NCBI RefSeq assembly: GCF_018362995.1
Contig: NZ_CP074372.1
Span: 496,001-560,000 of the forward strand
DNA: 64,000 nt
DNA from: Chryseobacterium indologenes
GTDB lineage: Bacteria; Bacteroidota; Bacteroidia; Flavobacteriales; Weeksellaceae
Direction of reading: 5' to 3'
The position numbers and the translations under genes are program-made. Below, piece by piece: positions 1 through 7,599 of the stretch (position 1 is its first letter; each line of letters starts with the position of its first letter). The notes under the pieces were generated by a model. That model did no database searches and was not told the origin of the DNA. It saw nothing but the letters and a program-made list of their open reading frames with translations.

Positions 1-280
1 TGTACTTTTTGTACTGTCACCGTTTACCACCGGAGTAAAATGGAAAGCTGGCAAGAAATCAACATAGTCACCCTGATCCATTCTGCCTCCTAAAGATCCC
101 TGGTTGTTCAGGTTCAGTTGTCTCCCGGTTTTGCCATCAGCATTCGGAGAATAACCAGCTCCGATTCTCCCGGTTGTACCAAAGGAAAATTTTTTGTTGG
201 TTATTACGATCTGGGCATTAATTCCCCTGCCGGCGCATACAAGTAAAATGCACCAGACTAATAAGAGCTTTGTTTTCATA
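1..280 (-). CDS. carbohydrate porin, N-terminal part, cut by window edge and apparently frameshifted
   Basis: The minus strand from 280 starts ATG and encodes a signal peptide (MKTKLLLVWCILL), but this frame stops after about 20 codons. The next frame continues the signal peptide logically (VCAGRGINAQ) and stays open to the window edge. Removing one base near 240-243 joins the two. The open frame has GTTGRIGAGYSP, a Gly-rich GGRMDQGDYV stretch and FHFTPVV, which I recognise as the start of LamB-like outer-membrane carbohydrate porins of flavobacteria. It lies 4 bases after the MFS sugar transporter and completes a kinase-transporter-porin operon. The one-base offset may be a true mutation or an assembly error. 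Family call is from recognition of a short N-terminus only. Confidence 0.6.
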
Positions 281-284
281 GGAA

Positions 285-1529
285 TTATTTAAGTGTTTTG
301 GGCTTATAGAATTTTAATGCAAATAATAAAATAACTACATAGCATAGAATAGGAAGGAGATAAGCATGGGCAATATCTTTTTCGGCAATTCTACCCATGA
401 TCGGAGGGAAAACAGCGCCTCCAAACATCGCCATAACCAGGAATGATGAAGCCTGCTGAACTTTTGATCCTAATCTTTTAAGTCCAAGACTGAAAATAGT
501 AGGATACATCACGCTCAGGAACAGGTTGAGCAAAATAAGGCTGATAAATGAAGCCCATCCGAAGCTTTGGGAAATAATCAGGCACAGAACGATATTACAT
601 GCGGTAAAGATAGCCAGCAGCTTGTTGGGAGCAATGAATCTCATCAGGAAAGTGCCAATAAATCTTCCAATCATCATCATCGCCATGCTCAAGGAAAAAT
701 AATAGGAAGCCTGTATCTCCGGAAGATGCATTTTCTCGACACCGTAATTGATAAAATAAGCCCATGTACCGCCCTGTGCGGCGATATTGAAAAACTGGGC
801 AATGACTGCAAATATAAAATGCCTCTGCTTGTAGAGCGGTGCGTGTGGATCTGATACAGACAGGTCTTCTCCTTTTTCATTTTCTGAAATAATGATATCT
901 TCTGCATGAGGATCTTTGAGGTCCGGTACTTTGATAAAGCTGAAAATAATGGTAATCGCCAGAATCACAATCCCAATCCAGGTATAAAGATTTTTTACAG
1001 AATCCAGAGATCTTGTTCCTGAATCAGGGGCTCCAAAAATGAAATATCCACCCAGCAGAGGACCGATGATAGCTCCTAAACCATTAAATGATTGAGCAAA
1101 ATTAACCCTCTGATCACTCGTTCTTTCATCACCAAGAGCTGCTACAAAAGGATGGGCTACCGTTTCAAGAGTTGCCATTCCCATAGCAAGTACAAAAAGA
1201 GCCAATCTGAAAAAGTCAAATGAAGAAGTATTAGCTGCCGGAATAAACAAGAAAGATCCCAGTGCAAATAGTGAAAGTCCCAGAATTACCCCCAATTTAT
1301 AACCAAACCTTTTCATAAAAAGCCCGGCCGGAATCCCCATAAGTGCGTATGCACCAAAAATGGAAAGCTGTACCAGTCCGGATTTGGATTTCGAAATATG
1401 AAGAACGTTCTGGAAATGCTTATTCAATACATCACCCATGGTAAGAGCAATGGCCCAGAAGAAAAATAATGATGTAACAAAAGACAGGATGATGTAATAT
1501 TTCTTATCTGTAAATTTTGGAGTATTCAT
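285..1529 (-). CDS. sugar MFS transporter (FucP/glucose-galactose type)
   Basis: A 414-residue inner-membrane protein with about 12 hydrophobic segments. The N-terminal half carries FFFWAIALTMGDVLNKHF and GAYALMGIPAGLFMKRFGYK, typical of the fucose permease / sugar MFS branch of Bacteroidota, which import sugars by proton symport. A central hydrophilic loop (about residues 200-235) separates the two six-helix bundles. It is 11 bases downstream of a PfkB-family sugar kinase and 4 bases upstream of a porin gene, so it probably imports the sugar that the kinase phosphorylates. The substrate is not readable from sequence; fructose or a fructose-containing sugar is a guess from the kinase. Confidence 0.88.
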   Translation of the reverse strand: MNTPKFTDKKYYIILSFVTSLFFFWAIALTMGDVLNKHFQNVLHISKSKSGLVQLSIFGAYALMGIPAGLFMKRFGYKLGVILGLSLFALGSFLFIPAANTSSFDFFRLALFVLAMGMATLETVAHPFVAALGDERTSDQRVNFAQSFNGLGAIIGPLLGGYFIFGAPDSGTRSLDSVKNLYTWIGIVILAITIIFSFIKVPDLKDPHAEDIIISENEKGEDLSVSDPHAPLYKQRHFIFAVIAQFFNIAAQGGTWAYFINYGVEKMHLPEIQASYYFSLSMAMMMIGRFIGTFLMRFIAPNKLLAIFTACNIVLCLIISQSFGWASFISLILLNLFLSVMYPTIFSLGLKRLGSKVQQASSFLVMAMFGGAVFPPIMGRIAEKDIAHAYLLPILCYVVILLFALKFYKPKTLK

Positions 1530-1540
1530 ATAGTATGTTT

Positions 1541-2455
1541 TTAAGAGGTTTTACAGCTGTTTTTTTCTCTGAATGCCTTGAATTCTTCATAGGTGTAATC
1601 CGGACATGCTCCCGCTTTCGAAGTGATAAAAGCCCCCAATGACGTTGCCTGTTTCATGATCTCTTCCGGGGATCTGCCCTGAATTCTTTTAGACAGGAAC
1701 CCGGCAAGAAAAGAATCCCCACTTCCCACAGTATCTGCAATTTCAATATGAACCGCCGGGAAATTATATGCAGTATCATCTATAAAGTATCTTGCACCTT
1801 TGCTTCCTTTGGTAAGAACAATTTCATTCAAATTAAAATAGACCTGAAGATGTCTGATGCCGGTATCTTCATCAATATAATCTTCACCGAGATATTCAAG
1901 AATGGTTCTGAGTTCTGCCTTATTCATTTTAACAAGATCAGCCTTATGCAATAATTTTTTAATGAACTCAAAATCGATAAAAGGAGGACGGAAATTGACA
2001 TCAAAAACCCTGAATTTTGAATATTCCAAAAGTTCCAGCAGAGTAGCTTGGGATGTTTTATTCCTTGTAATCAGGCTTCCAAAAACAAATGCTTCTGAAT
2101 TCTCAATCAAACTCTTATGTTCTGGCAGCGGTTGAATAAAATCCCATGCTGCTTCCTGCACAATTTCATATATAGCCTCTCCGTGTTCATCAAAATCAGC
2201 AAGCACTGTTCCTGTAGCTTTTTCCTCATCTACCTGTATGAAATCTGTTGTTATTCCCCAGTTCTGAATTTGATTAAGAAGGCGGTGTCCTAATTCATCA
2301 TTGCCAATTCTGCTGAGCATTTTCGTATCAATTCCCATTTTGAAAAGGTTGTAGGCTACATTAAATGGCGCACCACCAGCTCTGGATCCGGTAGGGAAGA
2401 TATCCCACAGAACCTCTCCAAAGCAAACGACATGGTTTAATTTATTTTTTATCAT
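1541..2455 (-). CDS. PfkB-family carbohydrate kinase (fructokinase-like)
   Basis: A 304-residue ribokinase/PfkB-fold sugar kinase that should phosphorylate a sugar with ATP in the cytoplasm. Visible signatures are the N-terminal GGAPFNVAYN (PfkB signature 1 region, about residues 27-36) and the C-terminal DTVGSGDSFLAGFLS (signature 2, about residues 241-255) that holds the catalytic Asp of the anion hole. N-terminal FGEVLWDIFPTG matches bacterial fructokinases. Length is normal for the family. It is first of a probable kinase-transporter-porin operon, and a palindromic LacI-type operator lies 8 bases upstream of its ATG, so the upstream lacI-family gene probably represses it. Confidence 0.88.
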   Translation of the reverse strand: MIKNKLNHVVCFGEVLWDIFPTGSRAGGAPFNVAYNLFKMGIDTKMLSRIGNDELGHRLLNQIQNWGITTDFIQVDEEKATGTVLADFDEHGEAIYEIVQEAAWDFIQPLPEHKSLIENSEAFVFGSLITRNKTSQATLLELLEYSKFRVFDVNFRPPFIDFEFIKKLLHKADLVKMNKAELRTILEYLGEDYIDEDTGIRHLQVYFNLNEIVLTKGSKGARYFIDDTAYNFPAVHIEIADTVGSGDSFLAGFLSKRIQGRSPEEIMKQATSLGAFITSKAGACPDYTYEEFKAFREKNSCKTS

Positions 2456-2462
2456 GATAGGT

Positions 2463-2472
2463 TAAACGTTTA
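2463..2472. promoter_or_regulatory. LacI-type operator TAAACGTTTA
   Basis: Perfect palindrome (TTAAACGTTTAA at 2462-2473) between the LacI-family gene and the sugar kinase start at 2455. The central CG flanked by AAA/TTT is the usual LacI/GalR half-site arrangement. The same 10-base core recurs at 3721-3730. Its position next to the start codon fits repression of the kinase operon. Confidence 0.7.
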
Positions 2473-2508
2473 AGTTATTGTTAAAAAAAATGTTTTATGT
2501 TATATTAA

Positions 2509-3516
2509 TTATTTTAAAGAGGCTTTGGCAACCAGTTTTGCGGATAATGTTACCCTTTTTCCTGTCGCTGCATAATCATTGATCTGTCCGTCCAGTAGCC
2601 TGATAGCCTCTTCAGCCATTTCTTCAATTGGTTGCTGGATATAGGTAATCTCGGTAGGGAAGAGATCGTATGCATCGGTTTCATCAAATGCAACTACAGA
2701 AACCTGCTCCGGAACTTTTATATTGTTTTTAACGAGGTAGGAAAGTCCCGCTACCGCAAGTTTATTACTGGAAAAATATAATGCTGTATTTTCAGGTTTT
2801 TTTCCTAAGTTATTTTCAAGCTGAGAATGTACCTCTTGTGCTATATTTTCCAATCCCACCAGAATATATTGTATTTCAGCTGTTTTGTTGGAAGAGCTTA
2901 TTGCTTTTTCAAAACCATGCTGGCGGTCCAGCAGATGCGGGAGCTCAGTTTCGTAACCAATGTAGATCATTTTATCAAAATCCTTATTAAGAAGCAGGCT
3001 GGTTGTTCTCTCGGCTATCTCCTGATTATCAATGGTAATTCCGGGAACAGAAACTCCTTTAAGATACCTGTCAATAGTTACAACAGGATATTTAATGTTG
3101 ATAAGATTTTCAAGTGTCTTTTCTGATCCTGCTACCGGGGCAACGATCATTCCGTCTACCTGTTGCTGCGAAAAGAGTTCGGTAAGTTTTTTAAATTTTT
3201 CTGCATTTTCGTCAGAACTGCCAATAATGAGAGTATAGCCTAATTTTAAAGCTTTATCTTCCAGATTCCTTGCCATATGAGAATAGAAGTCATTGGAGAT
3301 GTCTGCAACGATCAATCCCAGAAGCTTTGTTTTATTGGTTTTAAGGCTTTTTGCGATCTTATTGGGAGTGTAGTTAATCGTTTCAGCAATTTCAAAAATT
3401 TTTTTGCTGGTCTCTTCGCTAATGCGTTGTCCTTCCTTTTTGTTGAGAACATAAGATACTGTGGCTACGGAAACTCCTGCCAGTTTAGCAATATCTTTTA
3501 TAGAAGACCTTTTCAT
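2509..3516 (-). CDS. LacI/GalR-family transcriptional regulator
   Basis: A 335-residue repressor. Residues 4-24 (SIKDIAKLAGVSVATVSYVLN) are a clear LacI helix-turn-helix, followed by the hinge region and a periplasmic-binding-protein-like sugar-sensing domain with LGLIVADISNDFYSHMARNLE and the C-terminal VSVVAFDETD strand. Full length for the family. It is co-directional with and upstream of the sugar kinase, transporter and porin, and two identical operators flank it (2463-2472 downstream, 3721-3730 about 205 bases upstream of its start). The likely inducer is the imported sugar or its phosphate. Confidence 0.92.
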   Translation of the reverse strand: MKRSSIKDIAKLAGVSVATVSYVLNKKEGQRISEETSKKIFEIAETINYTPNKIAKSLKTNKTKLLGLIVADISNDFYSHMARNLEDKALKLGYTLIIGSSDENAEKFKKLTELFSQQQVDGMIVAPVAGSEKTLENLINIKYPVVTIDRYLKGVSVPGITIDNQEIAERTTSLLLNKDFDKMIYIGYETELPHLLDRQHGFEKAISSSNKTAEIQYILVGLENIAQEVHSQLENNLGKKPENTALYFSSNKLAVAGLSYLVKNNIKVPEQVSVVAFDETDAYDLFPTEITYIQQPIEEMAEEAIRLLDGQINDYAATGKRVTLSAKLVAKASLK

Positions 3517-3720
3517 TTTATTTTATTAATGCACAAAAATATTTCATAAAATAGTAAAAAAACAATAGCTGTGTTTTTTTGGCAGTTTCAGAAAAAAGTG
3601 TAATTTCGCGCAATTTTTTAAAAATAATGCAAATATATGATTTTCAGTATATTAAACAATAAAGTCGTATTTTAATATGAACAAATTGTTAACCTATATA
3701 ATATGATGATTAAATTTGGT

Positions 3721-3730
3721 TAAACGTTTA
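3721..3730. promoter_or_regulatory. second LacI-type operator TAAACGTTTA
   Basis: Same 10-base palindromic core as at 2463-2472, here in the context GGTTAAACGTTTATCC, about 205 bases upstream of the LacI-family start. It may serve autoregulation or repression through looping between the two sites. No start of another sugar gene lies beside it on the plus strand. Confidence 0.6.
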
Positions 3731-3835
3731 TCCAATATTTTTTTTAAATTTTATATTTTCTGTCTATTATTTAAATTATATAAGGAAAAATTATCATTGG
3801 TTTGAATTTGTAAGTATGCAGATTCCAGAACATAA

Positions 3836-3857
3836 GTTTGAATCCCTCACTCTCCAC
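3836..3857 (+). other. tRNA-Ser-like 3' end fragment (possible attachment-site remnant)
   Basis: The stretch GTTTGAATCCCTCACTCTCC looks like the T-loop and acceptor 3' strand of a tRNA of the Ser type (normal form GGTTCGAATCCC...CTCTCC). No matching 5' half, anticodon arm or 5' acceptor strand is present in the 90 bases upstream, so it is not a functional tRNA gene. A strong terminator hairpin follows at 3881, as behind a real tRNA. It could be a footprint of an excised element or of rearrangement, or chance. Confidence 0.3.
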
Positions 3858-3880
3858 AATTATTCAAACAAAATAGTCCA

Positions 3881-3908
3881 AAAGCTGTAAAATATTTACA
3901 GCTTTTTT
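3881..3908 (+). terminator. rho-independent terminator
   Basis: Perfect 11-base inverted repeat AAAGCTGTAAA / TTTACAGCTTT with a 3-base loop, followed by a T run. No plus-strand gene was found directly upstream. The rest of 3517-4228 holds an operator copy (3721-3730), a tRNA-like fragment and a repeated motif near 4074, and nothing else that I can support. Confidence 0.65.
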
Positions 3909-4073
3909 GTTTTATACAGGTACTAAAGGTGCTAAATAAAAAGCCATAATCTTTAAACGGTCTATTTATTAGCGGTAAAATTAACCTGATCATTTTCTTT
4001 ATTTGAAATATCCGAATAGTAGTAATGGCAAATCTTTTAAGAATCTTAAACTCATAAAAATCTATCGGGACAT

Positions 4074-4085
4074 CGAAATCTATCG
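4074..4085. promoter_or_regulatory. motif CGAAAnnTRTCG upstream of surface-protein operon 1
   Basis: CGAAATCTATCG, lying in ATCGAAATCTATCGATA about 145 bases before the first surface-protein gene. It matches the pattern CGAAAnnTRTCG also found at 12802-12813 (before the second surface-protein operon) and twice at 16784-16805 (before an HTH gene). A shared binding site for one regulator is inferred, not shown. Confidence 0.4.
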
Positions 4086-4228
4086 ATAGGTTATGTTTTG
4101 CGTGATTATGAAAAATCAACAATTTTGCAGAAAATTATTATTGACCTGATGTTTACATCAATGAAAATAAGATTCTAAAAACACATTTAATAGTGAGGGT
4201 TAACTCCTTTATTACCTTAAGTGAGAAT

Positions 4229-5122
4229 ATGAAAAAAACACATAAAACACTGATTTTACCTTGTTGCTTCCTTATCAATATATTGAGTGGGCAGGTAGGA
4301 ATGGGAACAAATAATCCACAAGGTATTTTACATGTAGATGGAGCTAAGGATAATTCTGCTTCAGGAGCACCAACGGCAACACAAGTTTCAAATGATTTTA
4401 TTGTAAATAAAACAACAGGATTCATAGGTGCAGGAGTTCTTAATCCTCAGGTGCAGTTCGATATCAGATCAGCAGGTGCTGAAAATGCCCTTGGTCTGGG
4501 AACAACAACCATGTCGGCGGTGGCTGCTGGTGCGGGTGCTACACGATACGATGTAAACAATATACCGGTAGGCGCTAAAATCGAAGTGTCTGATGGTACA
4601 GTATGGCATAAAGCTTATATTGCTCCTCAAAAGGCAGTGATTGTTGTCCGTAAAATTGTAAGTCAGTCTATACCATCTGCCTCTGCAACAACTATTGTTA
4701 ATTGGAACGAGGTACGTGACATGAGCAATAGCTTTGATCCCAGCTCAGGTGAGTTTACAGCTCCCCGAAATGGAACTTATACTTTTTTATTAACATTCAA
4801 TTTTAACGGAGCCGTTATTAGTGATGGGTCCAGAGTAGAGTCACAATTTTATAATCCCATTACAAACCTGGTTCTTGCCAGTGTATATAAAACTTTCGGC
4901 CAGTCTATGACAGGTACAGCTGATGATGCTAATTCTACCCGTTCAACACAAGCTGGAGGATCAAGTACCGTTACCCTTACTCTTATTGCAGGAACTAAGG
5001 TAAGTGTCAGACTATATCAAAATCTTACTTCAGGGGCTATTCCGCTTAGAGTGACAACTGATTCTTCGAACCCTGCAAATCCAGATGATGGATTTAACAA
5101 TTTAACCATAATAGAACATTAA
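4229..5122 (+). CDS. secreted surface protein with C1q-like C-terminal domain (paralogue 1 of 3)
   Basis: About 297 residues from the ATG at 4229; an in-frame ATG 36 bases earlier would put 12 residues before an otherwise normal signal peptide (MKKTHKTLILPCC...SGQ). After cleavage comes VGMGTNNPQGILHVDG, the usual N-terminal repeat of Bacteroidota surface proteins. A middle segment (SDGTVWHKA) precedes a C-terminal jelly-roll region with FDPSSGEFTAPRNGTYTF, which matches the C1q-domain core. Two homologues follow at 10-base spacing with the same layout, so the three form an operon of probably exported, cell-surface adhesin-like proteins. Function unknown. No T9SS tail is evident. Confidence 0.75.
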   Translation: MKKTHKTLILPCCFLINILSGQVGMGTNNPQGILHVDGAKDNSASGAPTATQVSNDFIVNKTTGFIGAGVLNPQVQFDIRSAGAENALGLGTTTMSAVAAGAGATRYDVNNIPVGAKIEVSDGTVWHKAYIAPQKAVIVVRKIVSQSIPSASATTIVNWNEVRDMSNSFDPSSGEFTAPRNGTYTFLLTFNFNGAVISDGSRVESQFYNPITNLVLASVYKTFGQSMTGTADDANSTRSTQAGGSSTVTLTLIAGTKVSVRLYQNLTSGAIPLRVTTDSSNPANPDDGFNNLTIIEH

Positions 5123-5132
5123 GATATAGATT

Positions 5133-5981
5133 ATGAAAAAGAAGATCAGTATCACTTATAAACTATTTGCTTGTATTTTATTTTTTTCTGCAACCAAGAC
5201 AATGGCGCAAACAGGATTTTTTACTCCTACACCTGCACAACCTTTGCATATAGATGCGGGAAAAGATAATGGCTCAGCACCTGATGCAACAAAAATATCT
5301 AATGATGTTGTTATTACATCAGAAGGACAGGTTGGCTTTGGACTTTTAAACCCGGTTACTAAAGTAGACCTGAGGTCTTCATCCGATCAGGGAATTATTG
5401 GTTTAGGGAATAATACACAAAGCCCTTCCGCAGCAGGAGGAGGAGCAATACGCTACAACAACAGTGGATTTTTAGAATATTCTGATGGTGAGCAATGGAT
5501 CGCATTGCCATTGACTGCTCCAACGAAAGCACTGGTAAATGCCAGTAAAGGCTCTGCGCAAAGTATTCCAAGTGCAGCTTCAACGGTTATTACAGATTGG
5601 ACAGAAACAGTTGATTTAGGTGCTGGTGTCAGTGGAGATTTTGATCCTTCCACAGGGGTTTTTAAAGCTCCCCGCGATGGTTTTTATCTGGTTTCTTTCA
5701 ATATTACCTTGGCGAATGGAAATATCCCTAAAAATACATTCATAGAAACCGCAATAGAAAGCAGTCAAAGTACAGATAATATCCCTGTATTTAAGACCAT
5801 AAATTCTTATCCTGCTTTTCAGGCTGGTGCAGTAAGCAATTATATAAGTGGGAATTGCAATGCTATTTTCAACCTTAAAAAAGATGATACTATAAAGTTC
5901 AGCATTAGGCATAATATAGGCAGTGTCCGAAATACGTTGAATGACAATAGATTAAATAATTTAAGTATCAGTGAATTGTAA
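5133..5981 (+). CDS. secreted surface protein with C1q-like domain (paralogue 2 of 3)
   Basis: A 282-residue protein with a signal peptide ending ...KTMAQ, a short FFTPTPAQPLHIDAG head, a middle stretch ending SDGEQWIAL, and a C-terminal C1q-like segment (FDPSTGVFKAPRDGFYLVSF). It shares with its neighbours the block VTKVDLRSSSDQGIIGLGN...AAGGGAIRY, seen in paralogue 1 as VQFDIRS...AGAGATRY. It starts 10 bases after the first gene's stop. Function unknown; likely surface exposed. Divergence between the three copies suggests old duplication rather than recent amplification. Confidence 0.72.
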   Translation: MKKKISITYKLFACILFFSATKTMAQTGFFTPTPAQPLHIDAGKDNGSAPDATKISNDVVITSEGQVGFGLLNPVTKVDLRSSSDQGIIGLGNNTQSPSAAGGGAIRYNNSGFLEYSDGEQWIALPLTAPTKALVNASKGSAQSIPSAASTVITDWTETVDLGAGVSGDFDPSTGVFKAPRDGFYLVSFNITLANGNIPKNTFIETAIESSQSTDNIPVFKTINSYPAFQAGAVSNYISGNCNAIFNLKKDDTIKFSIRHNIGSVRNTLNDNRLNNLSISEL

Positions 5982-5991
5982 ATACATAATA

Positions 5992-6900
5992 ATGGGGCGA
6001 AAAAATAAAATAAAAAAATTGATCAGTGCTGTTATTGTTTTGTCACTGAATGTAACCTATGTAAATGCTCAAATAGGAATAGGGGTACCCAATCCGACAA
6101 ACCCTCTTGAGGCTAAAACAGATGCCGGTAATATTATAATCAATAGTTCCGGAAAAATGGGTACAATGGTTGCCAATCCCAAGGTAGCTCTGGATCTGCG
6201 AGGTGGAACAAATAGCTCTGTGGCTATTGGGAATACTGCAAAAACAGCTGCGCAGGCCGGGGCTGGGGCGTTACGGTATGTTGCAAGTCCTGCTATTGGA
6301 GTAAAGGGATACTTGGAATTTTCCGACGGTTCAAACTGGGTTAGCTTTTTTCCTAAAGGAAAACCGCGTATTATAGTAATGGCAAGTAAAACTACTCAGG
6401 ATACCTATGTATTTGAAAGTGCAACTCCTTCAGAAATAGGACCAAAATCTGGCATAGTACAAAGAAGATCCTCTTATTTAACTAACTGGACTGAAAAATT
6501 AGACTCTGATTCAGGGGTTCCAACCTCGAATTTTAATCCGGCTACAGGTGAGTTTACAGCACCGCGTGATGGCGTTTATTTTGCAACTTTTACTTTTGCA
6601 TTACAATCCAGCCAGGTAAATACTGGCGCCAATAATCAAACAGAAGCAATTTGGGAAGTCAGAGATTCTGCCGGCAACATTACGCAAAGAATAAAAACAA
6701 ATAATGGATATGCTTCCGATACCGGAGGAAGTCCAAATGCCGTACCGGTAGGTTCAGCCTGTACAGTAAGCGTATATCTGAATAAAGGCAGCAAACTAAG
6801 ACCTTTCACCTGGATTACAGTAGGATTTGATGGTACAACCAGCCAGTTTGATGTTTCAGGAAGTGGTGCTTACAATGCGCTTACCATCGTTGAACAATAA
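5992..6900 (+). CDS. secreted surface protein with C1q-like domain (paralogue 3 of 3)
   Basis: Start taken at the ATG at 5992, 10 bases after the previous stop; an in-frame GTG at 5971 would overlap that gene and spoil the signal peptide. The 302-residue protein has a basic N-terminus and hydrophobic core ending VNAQ, then IGIGVPNPTNPLEAKT, the shared VALDLRGG...AAQAGAGALRY block, and a C1q-like core FNPATGEFTAPRDGVYFATF. It is last of the operon; a bidirectional terminator follows at 6946. Likely exported to the surface with its paralogues. Function unknown. Confidence 0.72.
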   Translation: MGRKNKIKKLISAVIVLSLNVTYVNAQIGIGVPNPTNPLEAKTDAGNIIINSSGKMGTMVANPKVALDLRGGTNSSVAIGNTAKTAAQAGAGALRYVASPAIGVKGYLEFSDGSNWVSFFPKGKPRIIVMASKTTQDTYVFESATPSEIGPKSGIVQRRSSYLTNWTEKLDSDSGVPTSNFNPATGEFTAPRDGVYFATFTFALQSSQVNTGANNQTEAIWEVRDSAGNITQRIKTNNGYASDTGGSPNAVPVGSACTVSVYLNKGSKLRPFTWITVGFDGTTSQFDVSGSGAYNALTIVEQ

Positions 6901-6945
6901 AGATATTTTAATAGATTTCAACAATCTAAAAGTGAACTTAAAATA

Positions 6946-6980
6946 AAAACCTGCAACTCATAGGAATTGCAGGTTTTATT
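6946..6980. terminator. bidirectional terminator between convergent genes
   Basis: AAAACCTGCAA (6946-6956) pairs with TTGCAGGTTTT (6967-6977) across a 10-base loop, with A and T runs on the flanks. It lies between the end of the surface-protein operon on the plus strand and the end of the first small peptide gene on the minus strand. Confidence 0.75.
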
Positions 6981-6997
6981 TTGGAGAATACAGTTTT

Positions 6998-7144
6998 CTA
7001 ACTTAATATTTCACATGGTGCAATACAAATCACCCACGGACATCTTTTGATTCCCGGAGGTGGACAGCAGGCTTCAGAGCAGCTCAATGCTCCGCCATTA
7101 ATATTCTTCAACTGATCTCTTGAAATTTTTTTAGAATTTTTCAT
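6998..7144 (-). CDS. bacteriocin-like double-glycine leader peptide, Cys-rich
   Basis: A 48-residue peptide starting MKNSKKISRDQLKNINGG, a typical double-glycine leader with the conserved hydrophobic spacing (I7, L12, I15 before GG). The predicted mature part after GG has five Cys in about 30 residues, including CCPPPG and CPWVIC. Peptides with this leader in Chryseobacterium are called bacteriocin-like or GG-leader proteins and are normally cut and exported by a PCAT-type ABC transporter; none is in this window. It sits 27 bases downstream of a second such gene on the same strand. Activity is not known. Confidence 0.72.
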   Translation of the reverse strand: MKNSKKISRDQLKNINGGALSCSEACCPPPGIKRCPWVICIAPCEILS

Positions 7145-7171
7145 AGTCAAGTAATTGAATTAAACTAAAAC

Positions 7172-7315
7172 TTAAGGCTGGTTTCCACCACCGCATCCGT
7201 CATATGGCATACATTGCCATTTTCCGCCGATTAAACAAAGCTGTCCGCCTCTGCAGTCAATGCCACCCTTAATTGTTTTCAATTCCTGTCTTTCGATTTT
7301 CTTTAAATTTTTCAT
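7172..7315 (-). CDS. bacteriocin-like double-glycine leader peptide, Gly/Cys-rich
   Basis: A 47-residue peptide starting MKNLKKIERQELKTIKGG, a double-glycine leader closely like that of the next gene. The mature part is 29 residues with four Cys and many Gly (IDCRGGQLC, GCGGGNQP). The two tandem genes share leader but not mature sequence, as expected of substrates for one peptidase-exporter. No processing enzyme or immunity gene is adjacent. The next upstream stretch (7316-7599) holds only the promoter of the plus-strand hydrolase. Confidence 0.75.
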   Translation of the reverse strand: MKNLKKIERQELKTIKGGIDCRGGQLCLIGGKWQCMPYDGCGGGNQP

Positions 7316-7537
7316 AATAGTATAAGTTTAGTTCTATTCGAAATTAAACAATTTTTATCAACTGTTGTAGAATTATCATGAAAATATTTACTTTCAATAA
7401 GTTTATTGTTGGATGTTTTCCTTTGAATTTTATATAATTAAGTAAAATGTAATGTATGTAAAGTGTGTCCAATAGGCTTTAATAAAGGAATGTACAAAGA
7501 TTGATTTGTTTGGAATAAAATCTTGTCTTGTGGCAAG

Positions 7538-7566
7538 TTGGATTTCATAATGACTTACTAATTTTG
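7538..7566 (+). promoter_or_regulatory. Bacteroidota-type promoter of the hydrolase gene
   Basis: TTG (7538-7540), 18 bases, then TAATTTTG (7559-7566), matching the TTG-N19-TAnnTTTG pattern of Bacteroidota sigma-A promoters. The start codon at 7600 follows by 33 bases. Confidence 0.55.
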
Positions 7567-7599
7567 GTTAAAAGTTGAATCACCAAATCCGATACTATT

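Noticed and set aside
3847..4122. 91-codon minus-strand frame
   Set aside because: It overlaps the terminator hairpin and the tRNA-like fragment, has no start context, signal peptide or domain.
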